Counted from the stretch's first letter, positions 12,201 through 24,300 are shown. The stretch: DNA of 64,000 nt from Holacanthus passer (GCA_025331565.1 JAFREQ010000011.1:15520001-15584000), one strand, 5' to 3'. Numbers and translations: made by a program. Notes: generated by a model not told the origin, from the letters alone.

Positions 12201-13511
12201 CATTTCTAATTCAGTTTTCTTTATATTTACTCTTCTCACACTCTTGACACAATTGTTGATGTTGTTTTTGATGGTCCCTAAATGTTAAATCTGTGCATTT
12301 GTGTTTCAGAATCGTCCTTCAGTGATCACATGCGCCCCAGCCAACAACCGCAACTGCAACCTGTCTCACTGTCCAGTCTCCCACAACGGCTGCTCAAGCC
12401 TCACTAACAACTATAGGAGAATCAACAGTGAGTGCTCTCATGCAAATGCATCTGGATGGACACACACATCCAGACATACACATCATATCCTAGTTCTCTG
12501 TATTCTAGAATATTTAGTTTTTTCAGTACTTGGTAGAAGGAGCAGTGATGAGTGAGCAAGATCTCTCTGCAATAAAGTAATACTGATTGTTAGAACATAA
12601 CCTATATCGGGCACATTTGTCCCTAAATGTGAATATAATTGTGGAAACAAACTCATTTCTCATACAGTGCAGTTTGTGGGAAATCTCTCCACGAGTGCAA
12701 ATCACCCTCCAGAGAAAACACAGCCTCATACTCTCCATATTCAGACTGACTTATATAACTAGTGATGCTAAAAAAAATCATCCCACTTTTCTGTCAGTGA
12801 GTCTCAGAGTTTCTCTTTATAGCACATCAATTGTTGCAACGAGCCTTCAGCATGCTTTATTTACGACCATGTCTGTTATCTATGCACTGTAAAAGGCTTC
12901 AGCCAAACACGTCTGTTTTATTCGTCCTGTCTGTGAGTGTCAGTCATGCTTTCTGTGGGTTGATAACTTAACTGTGGCCTTTTTTATGGTCCCAGTGAAA
13001 TCCCAATGATCTCATTGAGGTTTACAGTGAAATCTAAAACGGCGACGAAAAAAAAAATGCAATGAAACAGTGAAGTAGATGTTGAAGTTAGTATTTTTCC
13101 ATTGACCTAAAATGCACATTACCAATGTTTAAACTGATGCTAGGCAATAAATTGCCCACTGAATTTTATACAAGTGAGTTTTAGAGATGTTTCGTTTTTC
13201 ATTATGGGAACTAAAAACTCTTTCTCTTGCCCTCTCCTATGCTCCCTGTTCTAGCCAACACAGCTTGTGACCCGGTGATCGAGGAGCATTTCCGCCGCAG
13301 TCTTGGGAAGAACTACAAGGAGCCCGAGCCCACCGCCACCAACTCAGTGTCCATCACAGGCTCGGTGGACGACCACTTCGCCAAGGCCTTAGGCGAGACC
13401 TGGCTGCAGATTAAAAACAAGGGGAGTCCCTCGTCGTCCGGCAGCAGCCCAAACTCCTCCCCCGACAGTCACATGGTCAATCACAACCACTCCCCTTCTG
13501 TGGTCTCCTGA
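1832..13511 (+). CDS. vgll4: vgll4, vestigial-like family member 4 (partial: 3' four coding exons)
   Basis: VGLL4 is a nuclear cofactor that binds TEAD transcription factors and competes with YAP/TAZ, so it represses Hippo-pathway target genes. The coding joins are 1832-2072, 11689-11956, 12310-12427 and 13255-13511, giving 294 residues in frame. Landmarks, numbered from the first residue here: GEAALRGDPR at 1-10, an 18-serine tract at 17-34, HRTGPPPISPTKRK with a basic cluster, RSRSPIER in the second exon, CNLSHCPVSHNGC in the third, and two TDU (TEAD-binding) motifs, EEHFRRSLG at about 219-227 and DDHFAKALG at about 248-256. The end HSPSVVS is that of the VGLL4 family. Human VGLL4 is about 290 residues; here the first exon (ending ...EG) is outside the window, so the full protein is longer, partly from the serine tract. 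Teleosts have several vgll4 paralogues. The atg7 neighbour suggests the direct orthologue, possibly vgll4b, but I cannot settle the paralogue letter. Confidence 0.96.
3030..3515 (-). mobile_element. Internally deleted hAT transposon with BED-finger remnant
   Basis: The ends are TAGGGGTGGCC on the left and, read on the opposite strand, CAGGGGTGAGCC on the right, typical of hAT termini. Both sides are flanked by the identical 8-base sequence gctggcac (3022-3029 and 3516-3523), the target-site duplication length of hAT elements. On the - strand from 3385 an open frame begins MAESESN and includes WKRF and VTCKKCKKTV, followed by a histidine pair (H-x4-H), the pattern of the BED zinc finger at the N-terminus of hAT transposases. 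The catalytic domain is absent, so at 486 bases this is a non-autonomous deletion copy. Confidence 0.88.
3062..3385 (-). pseudogene. hAT transposase N-terminal fragment (BED zinc finger)
   Basis: About 108 codons are open on the - strand inside the hAT copy. The start MAESESNIATGFTVEEF leads into a BED-type finger with C-x2-C (CKKC) and a distal H-x4-H after NTTNSF. hAT transposases normally run to 500-700 residues, so the DDE/RNase-H-like and dimerisation parts are missing. After the finger the frame drifts into sequence with no hAT likeness. Confidence 0.75.
4682..4720. repeat. (CA)n microsatellite
   Basis: About 20 uninterrupted CA units in the large vgll4 intron. Confidence 0.97.
5503..5551. 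repeat. (GT)n microsatellite
   Basis: About 24 GT units in the vgll4 intron. Confidence 0.97.
6127..6217. repeat. Long (GT)n microsatellite, about 91 bases
   Basis: About 45 uninterrupted GT units, the longest simple repeat in the window. In the vgll4 pre-mRNA it would be a UG repeat. Confidence 0.98.
11689..11956 (+). CDS. vgll4: vgll4 coding exon (RSRSPIER and His-rich region)
   Basis: The acceptor is tttcccag and the donor gtaagc. The single first base completes the split leucine; 89 full codons follow. The exon contains KDRSRSPIERVVVPSA, conserved in VGLL4, and then a histidine-rich stretch (SHAHHHHHH, six consecutive His codons at 11810-11827) that is longer than in mammals. MDQPLALTKNSM near the middle is a further family match. 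The exon ends VERQQ, as in mammalian VGLL4. Confidence 0.95.
11957..12309 (+). other. vgll4 short intron
   Basis: A 353-base intron with gtaagc donor and tttcag acceptor. The open frame of the preceding exon continues about 56 codons into it, which is chance; nothing conserved is visible. Confidence 0.9.
12310..12427 (+). CDS. vgll4: vgll4 coding exon (Cys/His-containing linker)
   Basis: The acceptor is tgtgtttcag and the donor gtgagt. The exon has 39 codons plus one base, starting NRPSVITCAPANNRNCN and continuing LSHCPVSHNGC, the conserved cysteine/histidine-containing linker in front of the TDU motifs. It is separated from the previous exon by an intron of only 353 bases. Confidence 0.94.
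12428..13254 (+). other. vgll4 intron before the TDU exon
   Basis: An 827-base intron with gtgagt donor and ttctag acceptor. It is AT-rich, with no exon or repeat that I recognise. Confidence 0.9.
13255..13511 (+). CDS. vgll4: vgll4 last coding exon with both TDU motifs and stop
   Basis: The acceptor is ctgttctag; the first two bases complete a threonine codon. The exon encodes DPVIEEHFRRSLGKNY (first TDU) and SVDDHFAKALGETWLQIK (second TDU). In VGLL4 these two segments contact TEAD and displace YAP. A serine/proline-rich tail ends in HSPSVVS and TGA at 13509-13511. Confidence 0.97.
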
Positions 13512-14521
13512 AGGAGGAGGGGTTTAAGAGGGATTTGCCCCTGTTCCCCCAGCCCTCCAAACCACCCCGGCTCCAACACCCATGCCCCTGTCACTTTGGT
13601 CTGTCACCAGCATCCCTGAGGGAATGCCTGCCTGCTGGTCTGCTAAAAACATCCAAAACCCTCAAGCCTGCTCTCTTTTTCTTTGCACTCATAGAGGATC
13701 AACCAAGCAATAACAACATGGTCTTTTTTATCCTTCTGTGCTCTGGTATGCTGATGCCAGACAACAACCATTAATGAGCAATGAGGGTTCGACTGTGGGA
13801 CTTGACTGGAGCATCGAGCTGCTCCTTCCAATCATTCATCATCCTTGCATGTCAAGCTTGGAGCTGAGCAAGCGTCTGTAGTTATATGTACATAAAGAGA
13901 GAGAGGAAAGGCGGTGTTTTAATTATTAATTTTCTTCTTTTGTTTTCTTTTGTTTGTTTCTTTAACAGTAGTTTTGTGTACTGCTTTTGCATTATGAGAT
14001 GCCCGACATTTGAAAGAAAAGATAAGCGAGAAACACTTTGGACAAAATAATCACAAACCACCTGACTGTGCTACCAAAGAAACCTCAGACACTGATGCTT
14101 CTCGATGCCCACCTCGAAAACAAAACAACAAAAAGCCATCTTGGAATCTCCTCCCTCTGTTTTCTTTCTCTCACCTTCCTTCTCTCTCCATCTCTGTCCT
14201 GTGTATGTGTTCTGGTGGTTTTGTTACTGTATGTGTATACTTGGGTGATCGACTTGGTCTGATTTGCACTACTGCCGTAGAGGGTAAAGGGTGGCATGTC
14301 AATACTGTAATCTGGCACTGCACACACTGGGACTGATAAAGCTGATTTTGCCGCAATCTGGTATAATCCATCTTTTGTTGGAACCTCTATTTGTTATCCC
14401 ATTAAGGTATTTTTTAAAATCTACCTGGGAACCGTTTCATCCTGACCCTGATAGGAAAGTACAACATGTTATTAGGCATTGTTGTTGAATGCATATTTGA
14501 GAAACAGAAAATTCAAAGCAG

Positions 14522-15157
14522 TGGGGCTGGGCAATATAAAGTGTTAGAGATATGCAAAGTAGGGTAAAGTAAGGATTTGGTTACCATGGTCGGTTCATGT
14601 GTGCATGCTTGCATGGTAAAAGAAGGTGGGCGAAACAAAGGTTGCTTGTATTGGCACCTCAGGCAACCACTGTCTGGTCTGATTATCTGAAACCAAGTCA
14701 TATCCACACTATCAATGAAGCCGCTTTTTAAATGAGGGTTTAAAGGTGTGAATAAACCGTAAATAAACTGTACTGTGGGAGGAACTTCCCACTCTCTGTC
14801 TTGAGATGAAAACCTCACCATGTATACACATGTATATTTCATCTTTTGGTATTTTTACTTGCTATATATTCTGTGATCTTGTCAGAAAACGTGCAAGGAA
14901 AATGCAGCAAAGTTTTAAGTTTTTAAGTTAAGTATTTAAATTCATTTCACTTCCACCTGACGCTTCACAGGGACAAGCAAACTAAAGTGGAAATAATATG
15001 AAAGTAGTGGCCAGAATTCAGTTCTTAACCCACCTTTTTTCACTATGTAAACGTGAAGTCAGTTGAATCTGTAAGGGGAAAATTTATATAACTCCATATG
15101 TATCTTCAGTATTCAAAATATATTAAGATAGTAAATACATCAAAGCGCCCAGCCCTA
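14522..15157. mobile_element. Probable old hAT-like non-autonomous element
   Basis: The left end reads TGGGGCTGGGC and the right end, on the opposite strand, TAGGGCTGGGC: 10 of 11 bases match and the motif is the common fish hAT terminus. The 8-base flanks (caaagcag and catatcat) agree at only five positions, so the target duplication is decayed or the limits are slightly off. Two AATAAA hexamers lie inside, so the element may supply a proximal poly(A) signal to vgll4. Confidence 0.5.
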
Positions 15158-17860
15158 CATATCATCTTGATTTGCGTGTTGTGAGCAACTACACATGCAT
15201 CCAGTTCTTTAATTCATGGTGTTGATTGGCCTTGGCATAATTAAAAGTATTGTTGCCCCAACAAAAACATACAAAACTGTTTCACACACTTCAACCGTGC
15301 CAAATTGTTTCACAAGCACAGTCAGGTTATCAAGTGAGCTGACTGTGGTGTTGATGGACATCGCAGCCATCGCGAGAGGAGGTCAGGACTGAAAACACAG
15401 CAGTTCAACCTGCAGCGTGGCGAAGGTTGTGCTCTGCTGAACAATGTGCTTTGATGTGTTTCACGGGCTTAACTGCTGACAGTGATGAGGTGATAGATAA
15501 TGCTGCATGTCACTTTGTGGTTGGAAAAAAAAAAAAAAAAGAGTCTGGTTTCTAGACCGGGGGAGAGAAGATTATTCAGATCTCTTCAAACACGCCTTTG
15601 TTTTTGTAACTCTTTGAACACAGGTGTTATAATTATATTTGGCTTACACCCTGCTATCCCTCCCTCTCCTACACACTGTGGTTTGATAGATTTCTACAAG
15701 GTTTGAAGGGTAAACTAATGCTTTTTACAGATGCATGTTTTTTTTGTTTTGTTTTTAATAGCTGGTATCTATTAATGTTTTTAAGCATTTCAATCTTAAC
15801 TACTATTAGCCTTTTCATTTGGACGTTAGTTGTTACTTCTTTCATTGTCAGTAACAGACATAGACACTATACACTCACTGCTGGGTCAGTTGTACTCCAT
15901 ATTATTATTGTTATTGTTATTATTACAATTTTGTACTTTTTGTTTTCCATTAATATCAGTATGGTAACAAACATCTATAGCGGGATAGCCTCCGGACAGG
16001 CTCTGTTTAACGATGAGAGCTGCGTCTCTCAAACCACCTCGGCACAGTAATCGCTCAGCTCGTTCCTGCAGTAGAGCTCTGATGGTTCTAGTGTTGAGTT
16101 GGCTTTGGGCTGCGCAGCCCGTAAAGGTTTTCTTAAGATGTTGATCCATCGGTGGTACAGGATGCTACAACCTTCAGCGTGACTGAGCTGAGACACCAAA
16201 TTGGCACAAAATAGTCAGCAGGACCTCATTTTCCCAGAAAAGCATCTCAGCCTGAGATAAATTGGCCTTTATTCTTATGAGTCCGTGTGACTGTCATCTT
16301 AAAATCACCACCTTCGCACCAGCCTTCACCCACATTCTTGCTGCTGTCTGAACAGCACAGGCTAACATACTATGATGCTTTTAGGAAACGAGGTATTGTT
16401 AAGAGCTTGTGATGACACCTCTCAAACATCTTGTTGATGTTTAAGAGCTGTGAAAAAATGATGGTAGCAAACAAAACACTTGACTTATTATAATTGGAGG
16501 TTATCTGAATTCATGGTATGATGTCACAGCTCTTTCAAGCGTCACTAGTTTTGACGGTTTGTGTCCTGACTTGGTGTCCAGACTTTTTTTGTTGTATTTC
16601 AGTGCTTTCTTTTCTGAACATCATTGTGTTATTGCTGCAGTTAAGCTAGACTGCTGCAGTCTGAGAAGATGAATTTTACTCTGTAAAAGAGCCTGCGCCA
16701 AGGTGGCATACATTCCTCCTATAGGGAACTTTGTACAGGCCTCATACACATTCAGTATCTCCATATGAACAGACAGAGCTAATAACCAGCCAGGGCCAAC
16801 TGTCCCAGAGTTCCCTGCAGATGGCGTATTCATGCGTCTTTACCAGAATTACAAGGTGTCCACTTTTGCTTTTTTTGAACTAGCGTTTATGCCACATTCA
16901 GAGCATAGAATTTAGAGAACTAAGGTTTTAACAGTGGACGCTGAAGAAATAGTCAACTTGCAGAATCATTTCACGTCTCTGAGCTGAGGTTGAAAAGTGA
17001 CAAGGTTCACAGTTGTTTGGTCATTTTATATCAAGTATGATGAGTACATTCATTACAGAGTTCTCTAAAGGTTCCTCACTGTTCTCCAATGTCCACACAT
17101 TCCATCCTCAGCTAACAGAACAGATGTGAACCAGAACTGAAAAGTTCTAAAATCTTTAGATACACACAAATTTGAATCGTAACGCAACTGCCAGTGAATT
17201 AGTTTCCTTCACAAATAAGTACTTTACGATCTAAATGTGCTTTCTGTGACAGGTTGAGAGAGGTTTGGATGGTGATTTTCAGGAGGCAGGTTTTGGGGGG
17301 TGGCAGAGCTTCAGGAGCTGAGCTTCTGTAAGCACGACCTGTGAACTGCCACTGAAAGTCTTCTGAAGGTCTCACAGTGATGCCTCCCCCTCCTGTCAGA
17401 TTTAGTTGACCCTGATTAAGATTGGATGTAGAACATGCTAGAAAACACGAGGGAAAAGGGCTCAGTGTCCAGAGGATTTTGTTTTTCTATTATTATTCTT
17501 TCTCATTATCATTTCACTACCACCCTGTAGGTAGGAGGCTCTCTTTCTGCTTCGGCACACACTCCCTACACACTGTAGGAAAATCACTTAATAAAAAATA
17601 CTTTTTTATAATAGGTAACTATAAGACCATCATTACGCTGTGCGTAACGAATGTACAGAGAAAAAAATCGTAGGTATTTTTTGAGGAACAATTAATTTGT
17701 TAATGATATGTAGCTATTTAATTGTTGGTTTTCCCTGTCCTTATATTGTAATCATTGCATTTTCTTTTTTGGTGAAAAAAGTTGATCTTTTTTGTTTATA
17801 GAGTTTGTCTTGTTAGAGTAAAGGTTCAAGTGCAGGAACACAGCAAACGTATGAAACCAC

Positions 17861-17866
17861 AATAAA
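17861..17866 (+). terminator. vgll4: Candidate distal poly(A) signal of vgll4
   Basis: AATAAA followed by a GT-rich downstream element (tggtgtgttggtg). It would give a 3' UTR of about 4.4 kb. It is chosen over the proximal hexamers because of the downstream element. Confidence 0.5.
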
Positions 17867-17885
17867 CCACTGGTGTGTTGGTGAC

Positions 17886-18955
17886 AATCGCTACTTCCAT
17901 TGGTCCCCGATGTTCTGCAATCATTTGTGTTCGATCATGTGACTTCAGAGACGCCTGAACAAAAGTTTCACTCGTGAGCAAAAAGAGGTCATCCTGTCAG
18001 AGGCCTCTCAAGGAATTTGCATGTTTTGATGGAACACAATAATTTAGCCACTAGCCCAACGAGTCTTGCCAGCCATTTCCAGATCATTTCCATTTAACAG
18101 TTAAAAATAAAACTCCACATTAGTCATGGGCTAGCAGGCAGGTAAAATTTCCACCACTGTGTCTAAGCAATATCAGTTGTGGTTTTGAAGGTCTTTTGAT
18201 GACTGTTTTTGGTCCACAGATGGGAACTGAGCTACAAAGAAAACTGTCAGTCCGTTTGAGAACACTTATCGGATTGGTTTGACTTCACCAAAATCAAAAC
18301 TGATGAAAAGCTGACAGCGTTTTCCACCATATCATTTGCTCTGCTTCGTTGCCAGCCAGTGAGGCTGAGATGAAGTAGGTCGCAAATGAGCTTTGGGGAT
18401 GTCGCCCTTATATCTGATGGCACTGTTCCCATCTGTCGAGGCCAGTCTGCATCTGTATTCAAGTAAAACGACATGAAAATTCTGCAGATCAATCAAAGAG
18501 GAGTTGGTCTTTACTCTGACTTTACCACATTTTCCAGGTCCTTTTTGAAGTGGAAGTAGCATGTACTTAGTGGTAGTAATACTCTGAACTGTAAAAAAAA
18601 AAAAAAAAAAAAAAATTGTATCAAGAAAACAGTCAATTTGTGGCTCTGTGTCTCCTCCTACTAAAAAGGTTTTGGCAGGCCACCTTTTTTGTACGTAAAG
18701 TAGCCTTGATGAACAATAAAATGCTTTTAAACCACTGTCTGACTGTGTGGGCCTCTGTCTGTAACTGCTTTGGTGTGTTTGCGGTTGTGTAATAGTGAAG
18801 ACAGACATGCTAGAAAAGGGGGAACTTGGTATTGGAAAGATACAGCTACAATGAATGCATGGAAGAATGTAGTGTAGTATAATAAAGAAACACCTGAGTT
18901 CCACATAACCACTTTTTTTTCACAGCAATATAAAGCTCACAGATTTTAACAGAAA
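17886..18955. other. Convergent spacer between vgll4 and atg7
   Basis: This is the roughly 1-kb stretch between the preferred poly(A) signal of vgll4 and the lower candidate for atg7. It contains a 23-base A-tract at 18592-18614 and further + strand AATAAA hexamers at 18106 and 18714. If one of these is used, the vgll4 transcript reaches the end of atg7. No gene is seen. Confidence 0.5.
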
Positions 18956-20252
18956 TAATAAAGAGACATTTTATTCCAGTTTTTGGTTGAATAACTGCTT
19001 TGAAGAGAAAAGTGCAACAAAAACAGCTGAGAATTGTCAGAATTAAGAAAATTAGTCAGAATTTTGAGTTTAAATACCAGGTTTGAGATTAAAATCTGAG
19101 GAAAAGTTTATTTTGGAATTTTCTCAACTTTTTAACATCAATGTCAAATTCTGAAATCAGTCTCAGATCTCTTTTTCACTTTGCTCTTCCGCAAATATCC
19201 AAATGCCTTAAATTGACACATTACACTGAAAATCTTGTACATCAGCAGTTGAGGCAAACAGAGTAAGAAAAGCAACATAAAATGCACAAACAAACACGAG
19301 CATGCGTCAACACAAACAAACTAAAGACCTTCCTTCACTCTGTCGGACTGAAGCGTGCAGTTGCAGGCTCCAGCTCGTCCTACAGTAACAGTAAATTGTT
19401 CCCATATCAGAAGTTGCTGCTGTACAGTAACATCTGTGTGCAGCTTTCCTAGTGTCAAAGCAACGAAGCTGGTTTTAATATTAACTGTACTACGTGTATC
19501 GCAGTCTCCAGTAAACAGACAGGGAGATGGATGGATTTGCCGAGTTGTCGACCATGTTTTTGCATTTTCGTAATTTATCTGAGGCTCGTTTCCAAACTGA
19601 ATGAGCGAGCAGATGTAGTACGTCAACGTCTTGCCAGAGGACTCTTCAGCAAACCCATTAAATGTGTTGATGGAGAGACTGTGGGAGGGATTGAACTTGT
19701 GACCATTCAGTGAGGCTTTTTTTAATTGTTTTAGACAAAAATGTTAAATCCCTTAATACAAATACAGAGTGTTTTGTAGTGTTTTCGCGCAGGGAATTGA
19801 ACTGACTCCAAATACTGAGTAAATGTGAATAGTTATACATCATCAAGTGACAGGAACAGGTACATTCTCCCTTAAATACGACAGCTTCGTACAGACAATG
19901 TGGAAAATTAACTTGTTCAAGCTTCTGTTTCTGTTGTAAAAGTAAAAAACATTCACTGAATATTTTCGCAGTAAAAGCAACCTGATTCTTGCTGCTCTGT
20001 TCTGAAACTCCAACACTTTGTTTGATCTTGAAGAATAAATGAATTTTAAAGCCTTTCAGCTACTTTTCTGAAGAAGTTTTTGCCATGTGTTTGGTTTTGA
20101 TTGTGAAAGTTCTATCACCGTGTCTACTGTGGTCCACAAAGCCCTCTTCCACGTGTCCTTTTTAAATGTGAGATTCCTTAAAAAAGAAACATACAGGAAC
20201 ATGGATGGAGTGTTCAGTCCTTCACAGGCTCAGGGTTCGTTCCTCCGCTTCT
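18956..20252 (-). other. atg7: Probable atg7 3' untranslated region
   Basis: This is the region after the atg7 stop up to the lower candidate poly(A) signal. It is AT-rich with no open frame of interest. The 3' limit is inferred. Confidence 0.5.
18970..18975 (-). terminator. atg7: Candidate poly(A) signal of atg7
   Basis: TTTATT on the + strand is AATAAA on the atg7 strand, about 1.28 kb after the stop. A second AATAAA on the same strand lies at 19107-19112. Which one is used cannot be told from sequence. Confidence 0.4.
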
Positions 20253-20285
20253 TCAGATGCTCTCGTCATCGCTCATATCCCAAAT
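20253..20285 (-). CDS. atg7: atg7 last coding exon (IWDMSDDESI, stop)
   Basis: The acceptor ctcatcag is followed by ATTTGGGATATGAGCGATG, encoding IWDMSDDESI and TGA. The human protein ends IWDMSDDETI. Only 11 codons including the stop are here, too few to be found as an open frame, so the exon was located by its conserved tail and acceptor. Confidence 0.95.
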   Translation of the reverse strand: MWDMSDDESI

Positions 20286-21196
20286 CTGATGAGAAAAAGA
20301 CACAAAAGAAAGAGACATTAAAGACCGAAATAAACAATTCACATGGAGGTCATTAACTCAAGGTCCAATATTTTTCCAGGGCTTTTAGCTGCATCTTCAG
20401 CAGAGTTTACTCATTGAGATGTGGTTCAACCCCCCCCAAAAAAGCTATAAGGGAACCTTGAAGGTGCCCTGTGGAGTTCTCTTGTAAATGTACAAAACAG
20501 TCGATCAGTGGAATGACGCAAAACTGGCGGCAGAAATGAGTAGGGCTTTATGTGCGTCTTCATGTGCAATGCAAACAAAATGAGGAACCCCGTCAGAAAA
20601 ATATTTGTTCATAGAGTCAGTATTGTCAAAACGATCCACAGGGCACCTTGAAGTTTTTTGTGCTATTTCCAATCTGCCAACAATGAACTTAAAGTCATAC
20701 TCGTTCTTCATGTCTGATACATGTAGTGTACTCATTTCTATGCACACTACACAGAGTCATAAGGTACTTTTGAAATATGAATAAAAGCTCTGTTGAGCTG
20801 TTCAAACTTGTAAACATGCACTGAGTACCAGAATTATAACGTTTAAACTCCAGAACATCGTAACACAATCTGACACAGAGCGAAGGAGCTCTGACTGTGG
20901 TTAACCACCGATTTAGGTCAAAGTGTTGGAACCATGGAGGCTAAACTGATCTAATACACTTCAACTAACAGCCGTAAATGTTTGATTCTAGTTGAAAAAC
21001 AGGAGGAGATGGATAAACAGGATAAACAGACAGATTTCCGTCTAAACAAGTGACAAGTCACAGCAAAATGCACTTTACAGATCAGACAGGGAGCCGGCAG
21101 CTCTCCTCGCTCGGCTACATGCTCCAATAGCTTTGAAAATAATTACTCACAATCATGGCTAAAAGGTTTCTTACCAGGAAGTGACAGTAGCATGTG

Positions 21197-21242
<46 letters not shown>

Positions 21243-21358
21243 GAACCTCCTTTTCACTACTGTGTCAGTAAACAACAGCAGCCTTCTCATGGCAGCAGAT
21301 TCTTCACATTCTCTCTCTGTAAGACGTAATTCACATACCTCTAACACTGTCTGGAATG

Positions 21359-21395
<37 letters not shown>

Positions 21396-24300
21396 TTTGA
21401 CACATACACGCTGCATTCCTCTGAATGTGCTGCTCCACGGCTCAAAGAGCTGAAATGTGAATTCCAGTGCAACAACTGAGACACAGAAAAAATTGAAAGA
21501 AAGTAATACTCTTTCAACTAAGATCTTTTTCTTTCACAAGCCCACAAATCACTAATCCAAATCTAAACACACAAGCAAAATAGGGCAACTGACAATATTT
21601 CTCGGTATCGATGAATATACAGATTATTTGTTCGATTAATTAAGGAATGATTTGTTCAATTAAACGTCACAATTTTCCAGAACCCAAAGGTGACGACTTC
21701 AGATGTCATTTCTTGTCTGACCAACGATCCAAAAACAACAGATTAACATTAATATAGACAGAAAAAATGCAAATTGTTATGTTTAGGAACCCAGTTGGCA
21801 TTTTTGCAAATCTACAACAATTTTTGGTAACACTTTACTTTTTGAGTATGTGATTCCCAAAATACTTCCATAGTCATTTCCACAGGAGGTTTTCTGGGTC
21901 AGTGTACATCAGCTGAACATGCAACAATGTGAAATTTGTCTACATCTGAGGACACGATTCAAAAAACATATGAAAAACATACACGTTTACATAGGTTTCA
22001 ATGCAGCCATTCTTTCAAGGAAACACTCTAAAATTAGTACCATATTATTTCCTGGAAACTTTCTATGAAACCAGTAAATAACAGCCCAGTAAAATAAAAC
22101 ATTTCCTTGTATTTCTCTTCCTGAACGCTGACAAATTTTGCAAACACTCTGAGCTTCTGTGTCACTTCTGCAAAGAGAAGCGAGACTGCAGAGAAAAGAG
22201 ACTATATTTAAACACATCATTACAGTAAATGCTGTGTGCAGTAAATGACTTCAGCAGTATGAAGAGAACAGAACATGGAGGGGATGCGCTCGATACTGAA
22301 GGGGCAGTAATGACTCGGGCCACTTCTGCTCAGAGTACATGTCCTTGATGGCGCACGTCGAGAGCTCTCAGTAATTTATACTGTGGCTCCAGATTTGGCA
22401 GCTTCATGTCAAACAATCAATGTAATACATCAATACTGAGATGATGCATTAAGGCAAAACATCGTTTGCAGGAAAGGCTCAAAAACCATCTATCAACTAA
22501 ACTCGTCGCTGATGGATCTTGACTGAACCCAGTACTGGAATTGGATTTTAAAAAGTGGACTCTGAAACAGCAGCTGCACGGCATGTGGCTTTCATCTCAG
22601 GCAACATATGCCGGACTGACTGCAGCACATCCCGTGTGAAATCTATTTCTGTAGGAAAAATATGTGGAAATTCAGCAGAAACATACAACCAAGGTGCAAA
22701 TAATTGCTTTGAAATAATGAAATACAGTCCGTTTCCTTTCAAGCTGACACTTTCATATTCAACATACGGCTTTAGGAACAGCTTTGAGAGATTTCTTCCC
22801 AAGAGTGAACTGAGCAGATCGATACCACTTATATTCATAGGCTAACTAGAGAGCCTTCAAAAATAAGCCTTCTGACACTTCTAAAGCTGTTTATCCTCTG
22901 TTTAATCAGAACACAAACCTTTATTTAAAAAAGACTGTGTGGTTTTAGGTGGAGTTCTGTGCTCTAATGGTTTCTTCTGCAACAATAGTTCATTCATTCG
23001 CCCAGCACTCGTGTCTCCAGCTACAGCGTGGGTAGTCACATACAGTTGGTAAGCACAGGCTTTAGTATAATGGCAGGCCTCTGTTCAGGCATGATGCTAC
23101 CAAACCCACTGTGATGAGACGACTCCAGGAAGCTGAGCAGAGTCACTGGGTTTGACTGCTGTCTTAAACACAGTGTCATTTTTACATTTATCTGATTTTA
23201 CTCTGGACACTTTGACCATACTTGACACACAGACATGAGAGTCATATCATTTAAAAAACGAATATTTCTCAAAATGCTGAGGTTTTGTTTTACAGGATAC
23301 ATGTTTCGTATCTAAGATCAGACTCGGTGGGGAATTTCACATTTAGTTGTCCAAGTTGCACAACAAACCAATTGAAAATAATGAGAGTAATTATAATCTA
23401 AAAGACAGCTACTAAATCTAGAGTCTTAACGTTTGTGGAGAAGCTGCAACTGAATTTAGCAACATGGGAGTCACAGCAGCTGGATTCAAGTTATTCTGTT
23501 TCTTTTGCCCTTTTGTTGTTTGGATTCCATTTGCAACAAGGATGTTTTGGGCATCATTTTCTCTTTGGTGTTGTTGAGGTTTTAGAGGATTATGTACACA
23601 CATGTGCATCCGCAGTCCCGTGCACAAAAGCCATTTGTCTTACAGCTTGAGAAGAAGTGGTCAAACCTGTTCTGGAGCATGTTGTGTACCAGCTAAACCT
23701 GAGTGTTGTTTTGTGATTTATATTCCCACTGATTTCATGACGGTAACTTCAGGAGGCCCTGTTTGCAGAGCCAGTGAGTTGCAAGACAGTGTGGAGAATG
23801 AGGGACAAATTCATATCAAAGCTGGACGCTCAGCATTTCTGCTCCACTGCTGCTGGGGAGTGAGCATCAAAAGGATAGCAAGCAAAGAGCTCTTTGAAAC
23901 ACAGCGACACTGGAGCCCCTCTCTGGACGGCTGCCATGCCGCACTGATGCCGTGTGTGTGTGCGCGTCTGTGTGTGTTTTGAGAAATCTTTTGTGCGAAA
24001 TGAAAGAGGGAGAGGGGAGAAGCAGGAGGCGATCCGAAGGGGGGAAGAGACCTTATGTAACGTGAATAGCTCCGGCAAAACTGAAGCCAACAACTTTACT
24101 ACACTCTTTCAAGCAGGGCTGAGTACTTGGGATGTTTCTCAACCCTTTAGCTCTGTTGCTGCAACACATAAGCAGATTTCTGTAAAGCAGAGATCAAGAT
24201 AAATAACTTCTCAGTTCAGTCCAATAAGGGAGATTATTGGAATCAGTAACTTTAAACTAACGAATGACGCAATGTGAAAATCGATTTATTGTTTAAGTAA

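Larger units (their letters stand above)
13512..17885 (+). other. vgll4: Probable vgll4 3' untranslated region
   Basis: This is the sequence after the vgll4 stop up to a polyadenylation signal (AATAAA at 17861-17866) followed within 5-20 bases by a GT-rich stretch (tggtgtgttggtg), the usual layout of a cleavage site. Earlier AATAAA hexamers occur at 14751, 14762 and 17590, so shorter forms are possible. No long conserved open frame lies inside. The 3' limit is inferred from sequence motifs only. Confidence 0.5.

Noticed and set aside
18332..18904. 190-codon open frame on the - strand in the convergent spacer
   Set aside because: Low-complexity poly-Phe from the A-tract and no domain-like sequence; probably chance.
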